Source of the DNA: Xanthomonas cassavae CFBP 4642
Lineage (GTDB): Bacteria; Pseudomonadota; Gammaproteobacteria; Xanthomonadales; Xanthomonadaceae
DNA length: 60,723 bases
NCBI RefSeq assembly: GCF_000454545.1
Contig: NZ_CM002139.1
Coordinates: 2,343,926-2,404,648, forward strand
Direction of reading: 5' to 3'
Made by a program: the position numbers and the translations under genes. Position 1 is the stretch's first letter. Each line of letters starts with the position of its first letter. The notes under the pieces were generated by a model. The model saw only the letters and a program-made list of their open reading frames with translations. It did not search any database and was not told where the DNA came from. Below are positions 49,828 through 59,800 of this stretch, piece by piece.

Positions 49828-52002
49828 GTGCAGCACCCGTTCGTCGCGCAGACGCCGCAATGCCGTTTTCAAACGCTCCATTCCTTGACCCTGGCGTTGC
49901 TGGCTGCGCTTGCCGCCGCGCCGAGCGTGTCAGCGGCGCAGGGGAGCTCGCCGAATCGTGCCGCCGAGGACGCCGTGTCGGATCCGGGCGCCACGGTGGA
50001 GGGACAGGTAACGGAACTGGATGGAATGACAGTGACGGCGCGCCTTGCGGCAGAGCACGCCAAGGATATTCCTTTCGGGATCGGCGTGATCGGGGGCAGC
50101 GAGCTTGAGACCCGCCGGCAGCTCACGCTGGAAGAGGCGCTGCGCGCCACGCCGGGTGTGAACGTCTGGAGCGATGGCTCACCGCACAGCGCGAACGTGC
50201 TGATCCGCGGCACTGGCTCGATCAATCCGGTCAGCACCGACGATGGCGCGGTGGCGCTGTCGATCGATGGCGTGCCGCTGTCCATGCGTTCGATGTCGCT
50301 CGGCACGCTGGATATCGAGCGCGTCGAGATCCTCAAGGGTCCGCAGGGCACCTTGTTCGGCAGCAATAGCCGGGCCGGTGCGATCAACGTCATCACCAAC
50401 AAGCCTACCCGCGATCTGCAGGCTTACGTCCGCGGCGAGATGGGTCAGCAAGGCCAGCAACTGGAAGAAGCCATGATCAGCGGCCCGCTGTCGGAGTCGC
50501 TCAGCGGGCGTTTTGCGATTCGCAACAGCGGCTCCGATCACTGGGTCGACAACACGCGCACCGGCGAGCCGCTGTCCAAGCCGCGCAGCCTGATGTTCCG
50601 TGGCAGCGTGTGTTGGGAAAACGGCGCCGGCACCGATCTGCTGTTCACTGCCGACCGCGAGGATGCCAGGCGCAACCTGGGCCTGGCGGTGCTGCGGCCT
50701 TACGACGACCCGCCAGTCATGGATGTCACGCCGGGCCTGTACGACGACAACAGCAAGACGGTGGAGCGCTATGCGGTCATCCTCAACCACGATCTGCCGG
50801 TGGGGCGGCTGACGTCGGTCACCGGCTACAGCAGGTTCGATACCGACTTCGTGGGCGGTTACGACGCGCGTGCGATGCAGGCAATGTTCGGCGTGGCGGC
50901 CGAAAACATGCAGCGCAGCAGAATGGACGGCAACACGCTCAGCCAGGACCTGCGCTGGACCTCCCTGCCGGGCGCGTCGGTGTTCTGGGTGACCGGTGTG
51001 AACCTGTCGCGCGCCCAGCGCAGCTTCGACCAGCTGTACATCAGCAGCAACCAGGCCATGGAACGGGATTACCAGACCGATAGTCACGCGGTGTACGGCG
51101 AGGTCACCTGGCCGCTCACCGACGTGCTCAAGCTGACTGGCGGCCTGCGCCATACCTGGGACCACAAGGCCTACGATGCCCTCTACGCCGGAACCGTCTC
51201 CGACTACCGCCGGCTTCGCGACGACTATTCCACCGGGCGGGTGGCGCTGTCCTCTGCGCTGACAGCGACCACCAACCTGTATGCCGCAGTCTCGCGCGGT
51301 TACGAATCCGGGGGCATCGGCGACTTTCCGACCCAGCTGGCCGACAGCGTGCCGTTCAAACCGGCCGCGTCCAATGCGCTCGAGGTGGGCTTCAAGACGG
51401 AGTCTGCCGACGGCCGTTACGCCTTGAATGGCGCGCTGTTTGCCACCCGGGTCAAGGACGACCACTTGATGGGCTTCGATCCGGCAACGTTGGCCACCTC
51501 GACGGTGAATGCCGATACCCGCAGCCGGGGCGCCGAATTGCAGGGAACCTGGCAGGTGGGCCAGGGATTCTCGCTGTCGGGCGGGCTGAGCGTCATCGAT
51601 GCCGAGATCACCAACAACGTGTCGGGTGTGTCCGGCGGCGATATCCGCAAGGGCAACCGTTTGCCCGACGTGCCGAGGTGGGGCGGCACGCTGGGTGCGG
51701 CGTACATGCGGCCGTTGGCGGCGCTGCGCTGGCTTTCCGCGTCGGTGCTGAACGCCCGGCTCGACTACCAGTACGTCGGTACGCGTGCGGCCGACACCCA
51801 GAATCACTTCGATCTGAACAAGTATCAAAAAGTCGACGTGCGCATCGGGGTGGCCTCCAGTGGCACCGAGATCTATGTGTTCGGTAGCAACCTGCTCGAC
51901 GAGCAGTACGACCTGTACGGGTTCGCACCCGCCGCGCCCACTTATGTCGGCGCACCCGCGCGTGGCCGCACGCTGGGTGTCGGTGTCAGGCATGACTTCT
52001 AG
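49828..52002 (+). CDS. fyuA: TonB-dependent siderophore receptor, FyuA-like (copy 2)
   Basis: A 724-residue outer-membrane receptor. Signal peptide (LTLALLAALAAAPSVSA), TonB-box-like segment (ELDGMTVTARLA), plug (EALRATPGVNVWSDGS, VEILKGPQGTLFGSNSRAGA) and beta-barrel ending VGVRHDF, with terminal Phe. Start is GTG at 49828 after CAGGAG. Linked to ybtP and ybtQ (11-bp overlap with ybtP) and divergent from ybtA, it is the best candidate for the ferric-siderophore receptor of this locus. It is paralogous to the receptor at 17810-19957 and not obviously diverged in any plug motif. Confidence 0.92.
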   Translation: MQHPFVAQTPQCRFQTLHSLTLALLAALAAAPSVSAAQGSSPNRAAEDAVSDPGATVEGQVTELDGMTVTARLAAEHAKDIPFGIGVIGGSELETRRQLTLEEALRATPGVNVWSDGSPHSANVLIRGTGSINPVSTDDGAVALSIDGVPLSMRSMSLGTLDIERVEILKGPQGTLFGSNSRAGAINVITNKPTRDLQAYVRGEMGQQGQQLEEAMISGPLSESLSGRFAIRNSGSDHWVDNTRTGEPLSKPRSLMFRGSVCWENGAGTDLLFTADREDARRNLGLAVLRPYDDPPVMDVTPGLYDDNSKTVERYAVILNHDLPVGRLTSVTGYSRFDTDFVGGYDARAMQAMFGVAAENMQRSRMDGNTLSQDLRWTSLPGASVFWVTGVNLSRAQRSFDQLYISSNQAMERDYQTDSHAVYGEVTWPLTDVLKLTGGLRHTWDHKAYDALYAGTVSDYRRLRDDYSTGRVALSSALTATTNLYAAVSRGYESGGIGDFPTQLADSVPFKPAASNALEVGFKTESADGRYALNGALFATRVKDDHLMGFDPATLATSTVNADTRSRGAELQGTWQVGQGFSLSGGLSVIDAEITNNVSGVSGGDIRKGNRLPDVPRWGGTLGAAYMRPLAALRWLSASVLNARLDYQYVGTRAADTQNHFDLNKYQKVDVRIGVASSGTEIYVFGSNLLDEQYDLYGFAPAAPTYVGAPARGRTLGVGVRHDF

Positions 52003-53896
52003 CGCGACAACCAGGCAAGGCAACACCGACGGGCCAGCGTCTGCGGCCGCGCTCCCCACGCACGCACGGGCGCAATGTGGCGAACCGAACGCCTGGCAGA
52101 TCATGCAGCCGGTGCGTGGCCAGATCCGGCTGGCGATGTGTCTTGCCGCTACCGCTGCACTGCTCAATCTGGGCTCGCTGCTGGCGCTGGCGCTGGCGGT
52201 ACGTCAGCTTGCCGAGGCGTCGGGCCGCTGGCCGGTGGCGCCGCTGCTCGCTGCGGCAGCGTGCCTGGTGGGCGGCTATGGGATGCGCCTGTCCGGGTTC
52301 AACCAGTCCCATGCGGCCGCTTTTCGGCTGGAGGCCTTGTTGCGCCAGCAACTGGCGCAGCACCTGACGCGCGTGCCGCTGGGCGAGATCCAGCGCTGGG
52401 GCGCGGCGGCACTGTCGAAAGTGCTGCAGGACGACGTCAAGGCGCTGCATGTGTTCGTTGCTGATAGCACGCCGCTGTATGCGCGGGCCTTTGTGATGCC
52501 TGTCTGCACGGGTCTGGCGCTGCTATGGCTCGACTGGCGACTGGCGTTGATCACGGCGGCGCCGTTGGCGCTGGGGTTCGGCGTGCTGGCGCTGGCGATG
52601 CTGGGCGGGGCCGAGATGGGCCGGCGCTACAACCAGGCCCGCGAGCAGGTGAGCGCGGCGGTGATCGAGTTCGTGCAGGCAATGCCGGTGGTGCGCAGCT
52701 TCGACACCGGCCAGTCGACCTTTGGCCGTTATCGGCAGGCACTGGACGGGTATCTGGACGTGCTCACGCGCTGGTACCGTCAGGCCGGGTTTTCGGCGCG
52801 GGTGTCCTTCGCCGTCTTGAACCCGCTGCCAACGCTGCTGGTGCTGCTGTGGCTGGGCGGATGGCTGCTGCTGCGCGGGCAGCTCGCGTTCGGAATCTGG
52901 GTAGGCGCGTTGCTGCTGAGCGCTGGCATGGCCGAAGCGATGATGCCGATGATGATGTTGCGGCAGATGGTCGAGAAGGCGCAGCTGAGTGCGGCGCGTA
53001 TCCAGCACGTGCTGGCATTGCCGGTCCAGCCGGTGCCGGCGGCGTGCGTCAGCGTGCCGGCGGATTCCGCAGTGGTGTTCGACAATGTCAGCTTCGGCTA
53101 TGCGCAGCAGACGGGATCGGCCAATGGAGCGCACGAGCCGCCGCAGGAGCGCGCGCTGAGCGGGGTGAGCTTCCGCGTCGAACCCGGCACCGTCACCGCG
53201 CTGGTCGGTCCTTCGGGGGCGGGCAAAACCACCGTCGCCCGGCTGATTCCACGCTTCTGGGACGTGCTGGAGGGCCAGGTCAGCATCGGCGGCGTGGACG
53301 TGCGCGCACTGCCTACCGAGATGCTGATGGCCCAGGTCGGGTTCGTGTTCCAGGACACCTTCCTGTTTGCCGACACGGTGGCCGACAACATCCGTCTTGG
53401 CGTGCCGGATGCGGACATGCGCGCGGTGATCGAAGCCGCCACCGCCGCCCAGGCGCACGTCTTCATCCAGGCGCTGCCCAAGGGCTACGACACCCAGGTG
53501 GGGGAGCGTGGCGCCGCGCTCTCCGGCGGGCAACGGCAGCGCATCGCCGTAGCCCGCGCGATCCTGCAGAACCGGCCGATCCTGGTGCTCGACGAGCCGA
53601 CCGCGTTTGCGGACCCGGAAAACGAACTAGCCTTGTTGACCGCCCTGTCTGCGCTGATGCGCGGCAAGACGGTGATCATCGTGGCGCACCGGCTTGCCAC
53701 GGTGCGCGATGTGGACCAGATCCTGGTCTTCGAGCGTGGGCGACTGGTCGAATCCGGGCAGCACGCTGCGCTGGCTGCCGGCGGGGGCGTGTATGCGCGG
53801 CTCTGGGAGCATCACGCGCAGGCCCGGCGTTGGGCCTTGCGCGGGACTGATGCTGTGGGGCAGCCGGCCGATCGCGCGCCGCAGGTAGTGAAATGA
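51992..53896 (+). CDS. ybtP: ABC transporter, YbtP-like (membrane plus ATPase)
   Basis: A 634-residue half-transporter with the exporter fold. About six membrane helices occupy the first 330 residues, then the ATPase domain: Walker A GPSGAGKTT, Q-loop VGFVFQDTFLF, signature LSGGQRQRIAVARA, Walker B ILVLDEPTA and H-loop IIVAHRLAT. In Yersinia, YbtP and YbtQ form a heterodimer that, despite exporter-like architecture, imports the ferric siderophore. The ATG at 51992 overlaps the receptor stop by 11 bp, and ybtQ starts with a 4-bp overlap at the other end. Confidence 0.93.
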   Translation: MTSSATTRQGNTDGPASAAALPTHARAQCGEPNAWQIMQPVRGQIRLAMCLAATAALLNLGSLLALALAVRQLAEASGRWPVAPLLAAAACLVGGYGMRLSGFNQSHAAAFRLEALLRQQLAQHLTRVPLGEIQRWGAAALSKVLQDDVKALHVFVADSTPLYARAFVMPVCTGLALLWLDWRLALITAAPLALGFGVLALAMLGGAEMGRRYNQAREQVSAAVIEFVQAMPVVRSFDTGQSTFGRYRQALDGYLDVLTRWYRQAGFSARVSFAVLNPLPTLLVLLWLGGWLLLRGQLAFGIWVGALLLSAGMAEAMMPMMMLRQMVEKAQLSAARIQHVLALPVQPVPAACVSVPADSAVVFDNVSFGYAQQTGSANGAHEPPQERALSGVSFRVEPGTVTALVGPSGAGKTTVARLIPRFWDVLEGQVSIGGVDVRALPTEMLMAQVGFVFQDTFLFADTVADNIRLGVPDADMRAVIEAATAAQAHVFIQALPKGYDTQVGERGAALSGGQRQRIAVARAILQNRPILVLDEPTAFADPENELALLTALSALMRGKTVIIVAHRLATVRDVDQILVFERGRLVESGQHAALAAGGGVYARLWEHHAQARRWALRGTDAVGQPADRAPQVVK

Positions 53897-55686
53897 GTGG
53901 GTTGCCTAGACCGTTGTCGCAGTTGTCCACGCGGCTGGTTTCCACGCGGACGGCCTGGCGCCGGTTGCTGGGCGTGATGGGGTCGCACGCGCCGGCCTTG
54001 CAGCGCTGCCTGGCCGGGCTTGTCGCCGCTGCGGTCCTGCAGGGATTGGCGCTGGCTTGTGTGTTGCCGCTGTTGGCGTCGGTGTTTCCTGCGCCGGATC
54101 AGGGCCGGGCGCTAGGCTGGCTGGCCGCCATGACGGTGCTGGCCGGCATCGCCACGGTGCTGCGCTGGCGTGCGCAGGGGTTCGAGTACGGCGGTCGATT
54201 GGCGCAGGTCACTCACGCGTTGCGCCTGCGGCTCGGCGAGCAACTGCGTCGCATGCCGCTGGAGCGGTTGCGCGAAAGCCGCGCCGGGGAGATGAACGCG
54301 CTGCTGCTGGGCAACGTGGACGAGCAGCTGAATTACATCGTGGCCATCGCCAACCTGATCCTGACCGCCACCGTCGCGCCATTGGCGCTGGGGCTGGCAG
54401 TGCTGGCGTTCGATCTGCGCCTGGGGGCATTGCTGCTGGCGGTCTTCCCGCTGCTGTGGGGACTGCATCGCTGGCGTCGTCCAGCCTTCGCGCGCGACAT
54501 GCGCAGCCTGAACGACGCGCATCGGCGCTGTCATGCGGATCTGGTCGAGTACACGCAGGGGCTGACCGCGCTGCGCGCGGCCTGCCAGGAAGGCGGTCGC
54601 GTGGGGATGCTGCACGCGGGGTTCGAGCGCCTGCGGCAGATCCAGACTGCGGCCCATCGTCAAGGCGTGCGGCCGTCGGTGGTCACCGCCAGCCTGGTCG
54701 AGCTGGGCCTGCTGGGGGTCGTCGTGGCGGCCACCGGATGGGTCGTGTCGGGTAGGCTGCAGCCTGCGGCGGTGGCGGCGGTCATGGTGATCGTGGTGCG
54801 CTTGTCCGAACCGATGGCGACCCTGGTCAGTTACACCATGGTGCTGGAGATGATGGAGGCCGCGCTGGAACGGATCGAGGCGCTGCTGGCCATTCCGGCG
54901 CTACCGGTGCAGCTGCCGCAGGCCATGCCCGATCAGTTCGATGTGCGTTTCGAACAGGTCTGTTTTCACTATGCCGACGATCCGGACAGTGCCGCGCTGG
55001 TGCACTTCAGCGCGACGCTGCCGGCGCAGGCGATGACGGCGCTGGTAGGCTCCTCCGGCTCCGGCAAGACCACCGTGGCCCGCTTGCTGTTACGCCATGC
55101 CGACCCGCAAGCGGGAAGCGTCACGATCGGCGGCATCGATATCCGTCGCATGCCGCCGGAGGCGCTAAACGCGCTGGTGTCGGTGGTGTTCCAGGACGTG
55201 CATCTGTTCGACGACACGGTGCTGGCCAACATCCGCATGGCACGCCCGGATGCCGATGACGCACAGGTCCGCGCTGCCGCCGCAGCCGCGCAGTGCCTGG
55301 ACTTCATCGAACGCCTGCCGCAGGGCTGGAACACGCGGCTAGGCGAAATCGGCGACCGGCTGTCCGGTGGCGAGCGCCAGCGCGTCTCGATCGCCCGCGC
55401 GTTGCTCAAGAACGCGCCCATCGTGGTCCTGGATGAGCCCACTGCCGCGCTGGATACGGAGAGCGAGCTGGCGGTGCAACGGGCCATCGACCTCCTGGTG
55501 CGCGACAAGACGGTGATCGTGATTGCTCACCGTCTGTCCACGATCGCCGGCGCCGACCGCATCCTGGTGATGGAGGATGGCCGGCTGGTGGAGCAGGGCC
55601 GGCATGAGGAACTGCTGACCTGCAACGGCCGCTATGGCGCGCTGTGGAACGCGCAGCAGGTGGCGACGGCGTGGCGGGTGAGCTGA
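53893..55686 (+). CDS. ybtQ: ABC transporter, YbtQ-like (membrane plus ATPase)
   Basis: A 597-residue half-transporter and partner of YbtP. The N-terminal membrane domain includes LILTATVAPLALGLAVLAF and LLGVVVAATGWVV. The ATPase domain has GSSGSGKTT, VVFQDVHLFDD, LSGGERQRVSIARA, IVVLDEPTA and VIVIAHRLST, all intact, so both nucleotide sites of the dimer look functional. The ATG overlaps the ybtP stop (ATGA). A perfect 11-bp hairpin about 80 bp downstream probably ends the operon. Confidence 0.93.
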   Translation: MSGLPRPLSQLSTRLVSTRTAWRRLLGVMGSHAPALQRCLAGLVAAAVLQGLALACVLPLLASVFPAPDQGRALGWLAAMTVLAGIATVLRWRAQGFEYGGRLAQVTHALRLRLGEQLRRMPLERLRESRAGEMNALLLGNVDEQLNYIVAIANLILTATVAPLALGLAVLAFDLRLGALLLAVFPLLWGLHRWRRPAFARDMRSLNDAHRRCHADLVEYTQGLTALRAACQEGGRVGMLHAGFERLRQIQTAAHRQGVRPSVVTASLVELGLLGVVVAATGWVVSGRLQPAAVAAVMVIVVRLSEPMATLVSYTMVLEMMEAALERIEALLAIPALPVQLPQAMPDQFDVRFEQVCFHYADDPDSAALVHFSATLPAQAMTALVGSSGSGKTTVARLLLRHADPQAGSVTIGGIDIRRMPPEALNALVSVVFQDVHLFDDTVLANIRMARPDADDAQVRAAAAAAQCLDFIERLPQGWNTRLGEIGDRLSGGERQRVSIARALLKNAPIVVLDEPTAALDTESELAVQRAIDLLVRDKTVIVIAHRLSTIAGADRILVMEDGRLVEQGRHEELLTCNGRYGALWNAQQVATAWRVS

Positions 55687-55764
55687 GCGATTGCTTCCAA
55701 CGGCGAGCGTTGCGCTAGATCACGCCGGTTGAATCGCGCCGGTTGACTGCGCATGCATGGAACG

Positions 55765-55791
55765 ACAACGGCCGCTGTGGGCGGCCGTTGT
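55765..55791 (+). terminator. Hairpin terminator after ybtQ
   Basis: A perfect 11-bp stem ACAACGGCCGC / GCGGCCGTTGT with a 5-base loop, 79 bp past the ybtQ stop. There is no long T-run on the plus strand, so it could be a bidirectional or structured terminator. Confidence 0.6.
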
Positions 55792-55822
55792 GATCACATC
55801 GAGCAACCCGGATCGTCAGCAC

Positions 55823-55871
55823 GATTCCCGATTCCCGATTCCCGATTCCCGATTCCCGATTCCCGATTCCC
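55823..55871. repeat. Heptamer tandem repeat (gattccc)7
   Basis: Seven exact head-to-tail copies of gattccc (49 bp) between the ybtQ terminator and the cheA-like remnant. I recall similar arrays in intergenic DNA of Xanthomonas. Exact copies suggest slippage and strain-to-strain length variation. Confidence 0.9.
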
Positions 55872-55875
55872 AAAA

Positions 55876-56405
55876 TCAATGATCGCTGGAACGCAATCCA
55901 CCCACATCCAGGATCAGTGCCATGCGGCGATCGCCGATCAGGGTGGCGTCGGCGTAGCCGGGCAGGCCGCGCAGGGCGCGGGGCAGGGGTTTGATCACCA
56001 CGTCCTCGCGGCCGCGCACCTGGTCCACCACCAGGCCGAAGCGGGTTTCGCCGCTTGCAGCACCACGGTCAGCAGCGGCGGCTGTTCGGCAGGCACGCCC
56101 AGCCAGCGGCGCAGGTCGATCAGAGGCAGGGTATGCGAGCGGCGGTCCAGCACCGCGCGGCCGTCGAACCAGCCCAGCGAGGTCTGCGGGGCGTGCAGCA
56201 CTTCGACCACGCGGGCCAGCGGCAAGGCGAGACCGCTTCGCCGGCTTGCACCAGCAGGGTCGGCAGGATCGCCAACGTCAGCGGCACGCGGATCATGAAG
56301 CGGCTGCCGCGGCCCAGTTCGGACTGGATCTGGAACTGCCGCCAAGCGGCATGAGGTGGGCCATGCCCTGGAGCGTGTCGACACCCATGTCGATCCTGTT
56401 TCTCG
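55876..56405 (-). pseudogene. CheA C-terminal remnant with several frameshifts
   Basis: Pieces of one CheA-like protein lie in order but in changing frames on the minus strand: MGVDTLQGMAHLMPLGG (ATP-domain G2 region), then FQIQSELGRGSRFMIRVPLT. Next come LARVVEVLHAPQTSLGW and IDLRRWLGVPAEQPPLL (CheW-like domain), and finally FGLVVDQVRGREDVVIKPLP through LILDVGGLRSSDH before TGA at 55876-55878. At least three frameshifts are needed. The Hpt and most of the kinase domain are absent upstream. It is not similar enough to the intact cheA at 10419 to be a fresh copy. No neighbouring chemotaxis genes remain here. Confidence 0.8.
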
Positions 56406-56815
56406 CTGAGCTCGTTCTCAAGTAAGGCGTGTGCTGGCGCCTCGGCAAACCGCTTGCGTCCGGTTGCGGGCGAGGCTGTGTTGCTTGCAGCGATGACTCT
56501 GCTGCAGCCAGCGACGCAGCAGGCTCTGCCGTGCAGCGTGCAAGCGTGATAAGTCTTCGGCCCATCGTGGATGCCCAGCAACGGCGCAGGTCTGCTGCGC
56601 GGCAGAATGCGTTGCCGAATGGGCTGTGTTACTTAAGTTTCCCACTGCATTAGAACGATCTAATTGCATCTGCGCGGAAGCGGACGCAAGAGGAGGGGCC
56701 GGGTCGCTGCAGTGGCGCCGGATATTTCTGTGTCACTTCGCGTGGCGTTCTGGTCCGATCGTTGGATCGATAGAAATCCACCGAAGCCGATCACTTTTGG
56801 GAGAGCACGATCGAC
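56406..56815. other. Intergenic region upstream of large TonB-dependent receptor
   Basis: About 410 bp with no recognised gene. It includes a slightly AT-rich patch around 56630-56680 that may hold the promoter of the plus-strand receptor gene. GGGAGAG just before 56816 would serve as ribosome binding site. I saw no Fur-like box. Confidence 0.45.
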
Positions 56816-59800
56816 ATGAACTGCACGCCATTCGCACGCCACCGCAGCACGCTGTCCGCCGGTATCGCCATCGCCTTGTTCGCAAGCGCCGCCTCTACCG
56901 CCGCCGCCCAGCAGGCCGACGGCACGCCGGCGCCCACGGGCCAGACCGAGGTGCAGGCCACAGACCTGGATGCGGTGACGGTGACCGGCTACCGCTACGC
57001 GATCGAAAAAAGTCTGGAGCAGAAGCGCAACGCCAACGCCGTGGTCGATGTGATCACCGCCGAGGACGTGGGCAAGTTCCCCGACAAGAACGTGGCCGAT
57101 GCGCTGCAGCGCGTGCCCGGCGTGGTCATCAGCCGCGACGGCGGCGAAGGCAAGAATGTCAGTGTCCGCGGCCTGTCCTCGGAGCTGGTGCTGACCGAAT
57201 TGAACGGCAACTACATCGCCACCGCCGAGTCCAATGGCGACCCGACGCGCTCGTTCAACTACACCTTGCTGCCGTCGAACCTGCTGGGTAGCGCCGAGCT
57301 GTACAAGACCCCGGAAGCGCGCATCGACGAAGGCGGCATCGGCGGCACGGTGATCCTGCAGACGCGGCGCCCCCTGGAACTGGAGCCACATTCCGGTTTC
57401 GTCTCTGCCGAGGGCACCTGGTCGGATACCAGCAAGAAGACCGACGGCCAGTTCTCCGGTTCTTACTCGTGGCACGACCAGGACAACCGCTTCGGTGTCT
57501 TCGTTGGCTACACGCAGCAGAAGCGCACTGCACGCACGCTCAATGCCAGTACCGAGAGCTGGCAGTGGTACGGCCGCGACGAAGTCGGCCCGGCGGTGGA
57601 CGTCAACGGCAATCCGTCGGACTTCAACGCCAACTGGTGGGGCGGTACCGGTTTCTGGAACCAGGACGGCAAGTACTCCACCGGTTTCATGATGCCGACG
57701 GCGGTCAGTCTGGAGGCCAAACGCGAGGAGCGCGAGCGCAAGGGCGGGCAACTGACCTTGCAGTTCAAGCCCACCGACGACCTGACCCTGACCGCCAACT
57801 ACTTCCGCTTCGACCTGTCGCAGGACTCGCAGACCAATACCATCAAGATTCCCGAGTGGAACATCGCGCGCTATGACGGCGACGGCAACTGGCGCGGCGG
57901 GCGTCTGCTCGACGGCCTGCAGTTCGATCCCAGCGGCACGATTGTCACTGGCGCCGCCTACAGCCTGCGTCCGGGCAAGACCTACTACTGCAGCGAGGCG
58001 CAGGCCGCCGCGGCCGGCCTGCCGCCGGGCGGCTGGGGCTCGGACGACTGCACGGTGCCGACCCCTCAGATCACCGGCAGCTACAACATCGAGAAATCGC
58101 AATCGCAGACGGTGGATCTGGGCGGCGAATGGCGTGGCGAGCAGGTGGACGTGGCGTTCAAGGCCGGCCGCACCTGGGCCAAGGGCGGGCCGGAGCTGCA
58201 GTTCTCCCTGCCGATCAAGCCGCGCCTGCAGAACGCCGACGGCAGCTGGAGCAACGGCAACTTCGCCAGCGCCTGGGACCTGACCGGCACGCCGTCCATG
58301 ACGTTCTCGCCGGAGCTGATGCAAAACCTGCGCGACGGCATCCTGCAGGTCGACCTGGGCTCGACCGGCTCGTCCTGGACCCGCAACACCAATCAGCAGC
58401 AGTACGCGCAGATCGATACCACCTGGCATTTCGATGGCGAGGTCTTCGACTCGCTGCAGTTCGGCCTCAAGCGTCGCGACGGCGGCATCCACCGCAGTAC
58501 CGGCAACAACTACTGGGTGTGCCCGGGCACCGACCCGGGCGACTACGACAACCGCTACTGGAACGGGCGCTGCAATGCCATCGCCACGCAGTTCTCGCCG
58601 GGCCTGCTGTTCGCGCAGGACAACCTGGCCGGTGGCGTCAAGGCCAGCGCGTTCCCGGCGATCGACTTCCCGGGCTACATCGGCTACTTGAACCAAACCT
58701 ACGGCGCAATGCAGACCCGCAGCGAAGACAACTTCGTCTACAACGTCGACGAGGAGATCTATTCCACCTACCTGCAACTCAATTTCCACACCGAGCGGCT
58801 GCGTGGCAACGTCGGCGTGCGGGTGGCGCGGACCGGCCAGCGTGCCGCTTCCACCGACAAGGTGACCGCCTACAACGACTACTTCTTCGACGGCGCCGAC
58901 GGCAATCCGCTGGCCTGCCAGCAGGGCGCCGCCGCCCCCGGCGGCGCCCCGGCCGACACCTACTGCGGGACCGAAGGCTACTGGCGTTTGTCCGACAGCG
59001 TGCAACGCACCGAGTCGTTCGTGGTCAGCGGGCTGGACCGCAACTACACCGACGTGCTGCCGAGTTTCAACCTGGCCTACGACCTGACCGAGAACCTGCT
59101 GCTGCGCGCGGCGGCGTCGAAGGTGATCGCACGTCCCAGCTATAACGATATTGCCGCGCCCGGCAGCCTGGAGTTTTACAGTCCCGAGTACGTGGCCGAC
59201 CGGCGCCTGACCGGCGGCGCCAGCGAGCAGGGTTGGTACGGCTCGGGCAGCAACAAGAACCTGGAGCCGTACAAGGCCAACCAGTTCGACCTGGGGCTGG
59301 AATGGTATTTCCAGCCGGGCTCGGTGGCAGGTGTGGGACTGTTCCGCAAGAACGTGGAGAACTTTGCGGTCGACGTCATCAGCGACGTGAACATGATGGT
59401 CGACGGGCAACCGGTCACCGTGCAGAACTACAGCACCCAGGCCGGCGGCCAGGATGCGGTCTCGCAGGGTGTGGAGCTCTACGCGCAGCACACGCTGCCA
59501 TTCGGTCTTGGTGTGCAGTTCAACTACACCTACAACGATGCCAGCAAGGCGGCGGTGCGGCTGGAGGACGGCACCGAGGCCGGCAAGACCTCCATGCCGG
59601 GCAGCGCCAAGAACCAGACCAACCTCACCGTGTTCTACGAGACCGACAGCCTGCTGCTGCGCGCCTCGTACAACCGTCGCGGCGAGCTGGTGCAAGGCCT
59701 GGTCAACGGGTTGAACGTCTTTGAGGAGCCGTACTACCAGATCGATCTGAACGCGGCGTACAACATCACCCCGGCGCTCAGCCTCACCGCCTCGGTGCTG

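Noticed and set aside
55823..55871. Heptamer array as a CRISPR
   Set aside because: Units are 7 bp and contiguous, with no spacers and no cas genes.
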